DNA of 32,794 bases from an uncultured Bacilli bacterium (GTDB lineage: Bacteria; Bacillota_I; Bacilli_A; RF39; UBA660): the NCBI GenBank assembly GCA_944359085.1, contig CALVSQ010000013.1, forward strand, positions 1 through 32,794, written 5' to 3'. The stretch's first letter is position 1; every line of letters begins with the position of its first letter. Made by a program: the position numbers and the translations under genes. Under the pieces are notes generated by a model. It saw only the letters and a list, made by a program, of their open reading frames with translations. It had not been told where the DNA came from and did not search any database. Shown here one piece after another: positions 31,380-32,794 of the stretch.

Positions 31380-32630
31380 TTACGACATAATCATCAAAAT
31401 TAATAAAATTAAATACATTCCTGATATTAGTCCTACAATAAAACTTAATAAAAGAGTATCAATAAAAGCTGCTTTTGATTTAGTAAATACCTTTACCTTA
31501 GGTTTTTCTAATTGTTGTTGGTTTTCATTAGAACTTATATTTTTTTTCCGATTATTTAATTTATTTATATATTCAGCAGTTAATTCGTAATTGTTTAATA
31601 AATAATCTATTTGTTCAACTGATAAATCATATAAATATCTATCAATAAAAACATTAATATTGACATCATTAAATTTATTAGTCATTAAATATTGTGTGAC
31701 TATTTCTTCATTATATGGTGGATAATTAATTTCAGTCGATAAAGTACTATTATTATCAATTGTAGTTCCGTTATTATTTTCATTATGAGTTATTTCCTTA
31801 ACTTCACTAACCTCTACACTATTTTCTTGTTGTTTTGCAGTTAAAACTTTGTCATTTTGTTCATCATAATATATACCAGTTTGAGCATTTCCAATTATAT
31901 CTTTATCAGCTTGATTATCATATTTTTGCATAGCCATAGATGATAATAATTGATTAGAATGAGTCTTTTCCATTTCATCAGCTTCATTTAACTCAATTGA
32001 TGTTTTTTGATATTCATTCATATCCTCTGCTATATTTAGTGCGCTTTCTTTACCATCATCTTGTTTAAAATATTCTGATTCATTTTGTTTTGCTTTAAAT
32101 TGTTCCACAAAATTTCTATTATCAACATTATCATCCATTATCTTTACTTTACCATTTTGATCTCTATATTTTATATAATCTTTACCATCAATTTTAAAAC
32201 TAGTTATTCCCTCTAAATTTAAAGGGGCATCTTTCATTGTTTCATCAAAATAAGATAGTAAACTAGTTATGGTTTTTAAGACAACATCATCTTTAAAATC
32301 TAATTCTTTAATATTATTTAATAACTCTGGATGTGTATTAATATATTTATTTAAATCAACTATATCTCTTTTTAAATCTTCTTTACTTTGATATTTATCA
32401 TTTCTAATATCACTTTTAATTGCTTCTACTATATAATCCATTAAAACAATTTCTACTTTAGTAGCTTCTTTTATTTCAAATTTTAAATCTAATTTTAAAT
32501 TTATTTTGCTTAAATCTAAATATATTATATCTTCATCATTTTGTAAAATCAAAAATGATCCATTATTTAATTTTATAAAACCTATGGTTTCAAATTCCTT
32601 ACCTTTATATATTACTTTATTTGGTAGCAT
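31380..32630 (-). CDS. Unrecognised protein with C-terminal membrane anchor, upstream of ezrA
   Basis: This 416-residue protein is not recognised. The N-terminal 50 residues look like a small beta domain (KVIYKGKEFETIGFIKLNNG, then a DDEDIIYLD-like strand). A helical stretch follows, then about 150 polar, low-complexity residues rich in Asn, Glu and Gln. The last 35 residues hold one long or two short membrane helices (FIDTLLLSFIVGLISGMYLI). It would be a cytoplasmic, tail-anchored protein. ATG 32630 has GGGTGAT upstream. ezrA follows in the same transcript, which hints at a division role. A 0A box and a 12-base direct repeat lie in its promoter. Confidence 0.7.
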   Translation of the reverse strand: MLPNKVIYKGKEFETIGFIKLNNGSFLILQNDEDIIYLDLSKINLKLDLKFEIKEATKVEIVLMDYIVEAIKSDIRNDKYQSKEDLKRDIVDLNKYINTHPELLNNIKELDFKDDVVLKTITSLLSYFDETMKDAPLNLEGITSFKIDGKDYIKYRDQNGKVKIMDDNVDNRNFVEQFKAKQNESEYFKQDDGKESALNIAEDMNEYQKTSIELNEADEMEKTHSNQLLSSMAMQKYDNQADKDIIGNAQTGIYYDEQNDKVLTAKQQENSVEVSEVKEITHNENNNGTTIDNNSTLSTEINYPPYNEEIVTQYLMTNKFNDVNINVFIDRYLYDLSVEQIDYLLNNYELTAEYINKLNNRKKNISSNENQQQLEKPKVKVFTKSKAAFIDTLLLSFIVGLISGMYLILLILMIMS

Positions 32631-32646
32631 ACTATCACCCAATCTT

Positions 32647-32652
32647 ATTGTA
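32647..32652 (-). promoter_or_regulatory. Candidate -10 of the ezrA operon
   Basis: TACAAT on the minus strand, 16 bases before the start. No good -35 lies 17 bases away; the 0A box and repeats lie there instead. Confidence 0.5.
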
Positions 32653-32680
32653 ACACATTTTCGACAAAGTAACACATTTT
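32650..32680. repeat. 12-base direct repeat around a 0A box
   Basis: GTAACACATTTT occurs twice (32650-32661 and 32669-32680), 7 bases apart, a 19-base period. TCTTATTG flanks the pair on both sides (32643-32650 and 32681-32688). The 0A core TTCGACA (32660-32666) joins the two copies. The arrangement suggests an operator array or local duplication in the promoter of the ezrA operon. Confidence 0.6.
32660..32666 (-). promoter_or_regulatory. 0A box in the promoter of the ezrA operon
   Basis: TGTCGAA on the minus strand, 30 bases upstream of the gene start and between the -10 and the place of a -35. Chance matches are expected at about three per window, so this rests on position. Confidence 0.45.
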
Positions 32681-32794
32681 TCTTATTGATTTATGTAAAC
32701 TAAAGTGATATTATTTAATTAGGTGACTAACTATTAAAAGTCAATAGGAATTTAAAACTTTTAAAAAAAAGTCGCAAAATGGGAAAAAATCCAC

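Overview
The window comes from a very AT-rich, low-GC Gram-positive bacterium (Firmicutes, Bacilli-like). TGA, TAG and TAA all act as stops (pgk and tpiA end in TGA), so this is not a code-4 mollicute. Spo0A, a YunB-type protein and two alpha/beta-type small acid-soluble spore proteins indicate a spore former. Class III ribonucleotide reductase with its activase indicates anaerobic growth. An anaerobic, probably gut-associated, streamlined Bacilli lineage fits best; that is inference. Almost everything reads on the minus strand. Intergenic gaps are short, start/stop overlaps are frequent, and many intrinsic terminators begin inside the stop codon.

Layout: (1) 64-3060, an orphan PemK/MazF-like protein, a CmpB-type membrane protein converging on ychF, and a probable toxin-antitoxin pair (Panacea-domain antitoxin plus MazF-like toxin). 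(2) 3189-7320, a chromosome-partition operon parA-parB-mscS-DUF951 with an AbgT-family transporter at its end. With ychF this resembles the origin-proximal block of Bacilli. (3) 7538-9931, a very large pilin-like protein. (4) 9981-13830, yunB, nrdG and nrdD; the glycyl-radical segment of NrdD is a separate 53-residue gene in the same frame after a TAG stop. (5) 14188-16240, two unrecognised membrane proteins and spo0A, with a 0A box upstream. (6) 16337-22063, an operon read from a second pilin-like gene through pgk, a UPF0104-type membrane protein, a GT4 glycosyltransferase and tpiA. (7) 22169-26496, a broken gap 3' copy, an AAA/DUF4143 ATPase with a strong promoter and paired palindromes, intact gap, and a TGS-uridine-kinase-like protein. 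(8) 26609-32630, clpP, two SASP genes, thiI, an unknown gene, ezrA and an unknown membrane-anchored protein whose promoter carries a 0A box inside a direct repeat.

Together the genes cover lower glycolysis (gap, pgk, tpiA), chromosome partition, cell division and sporulation (parAB, ezrA, spo0A, yunB, SASPs), anaerobic dNTP synthesis and tRNA thiolation. The least ordinary parts are the split NrdD, the pair of multi-domain pilin-like proteins that share a C-terminal module, the gap duplication beside the ATPase, and the Panacea/MazF-like pair with a LexA-like box in its promoter.
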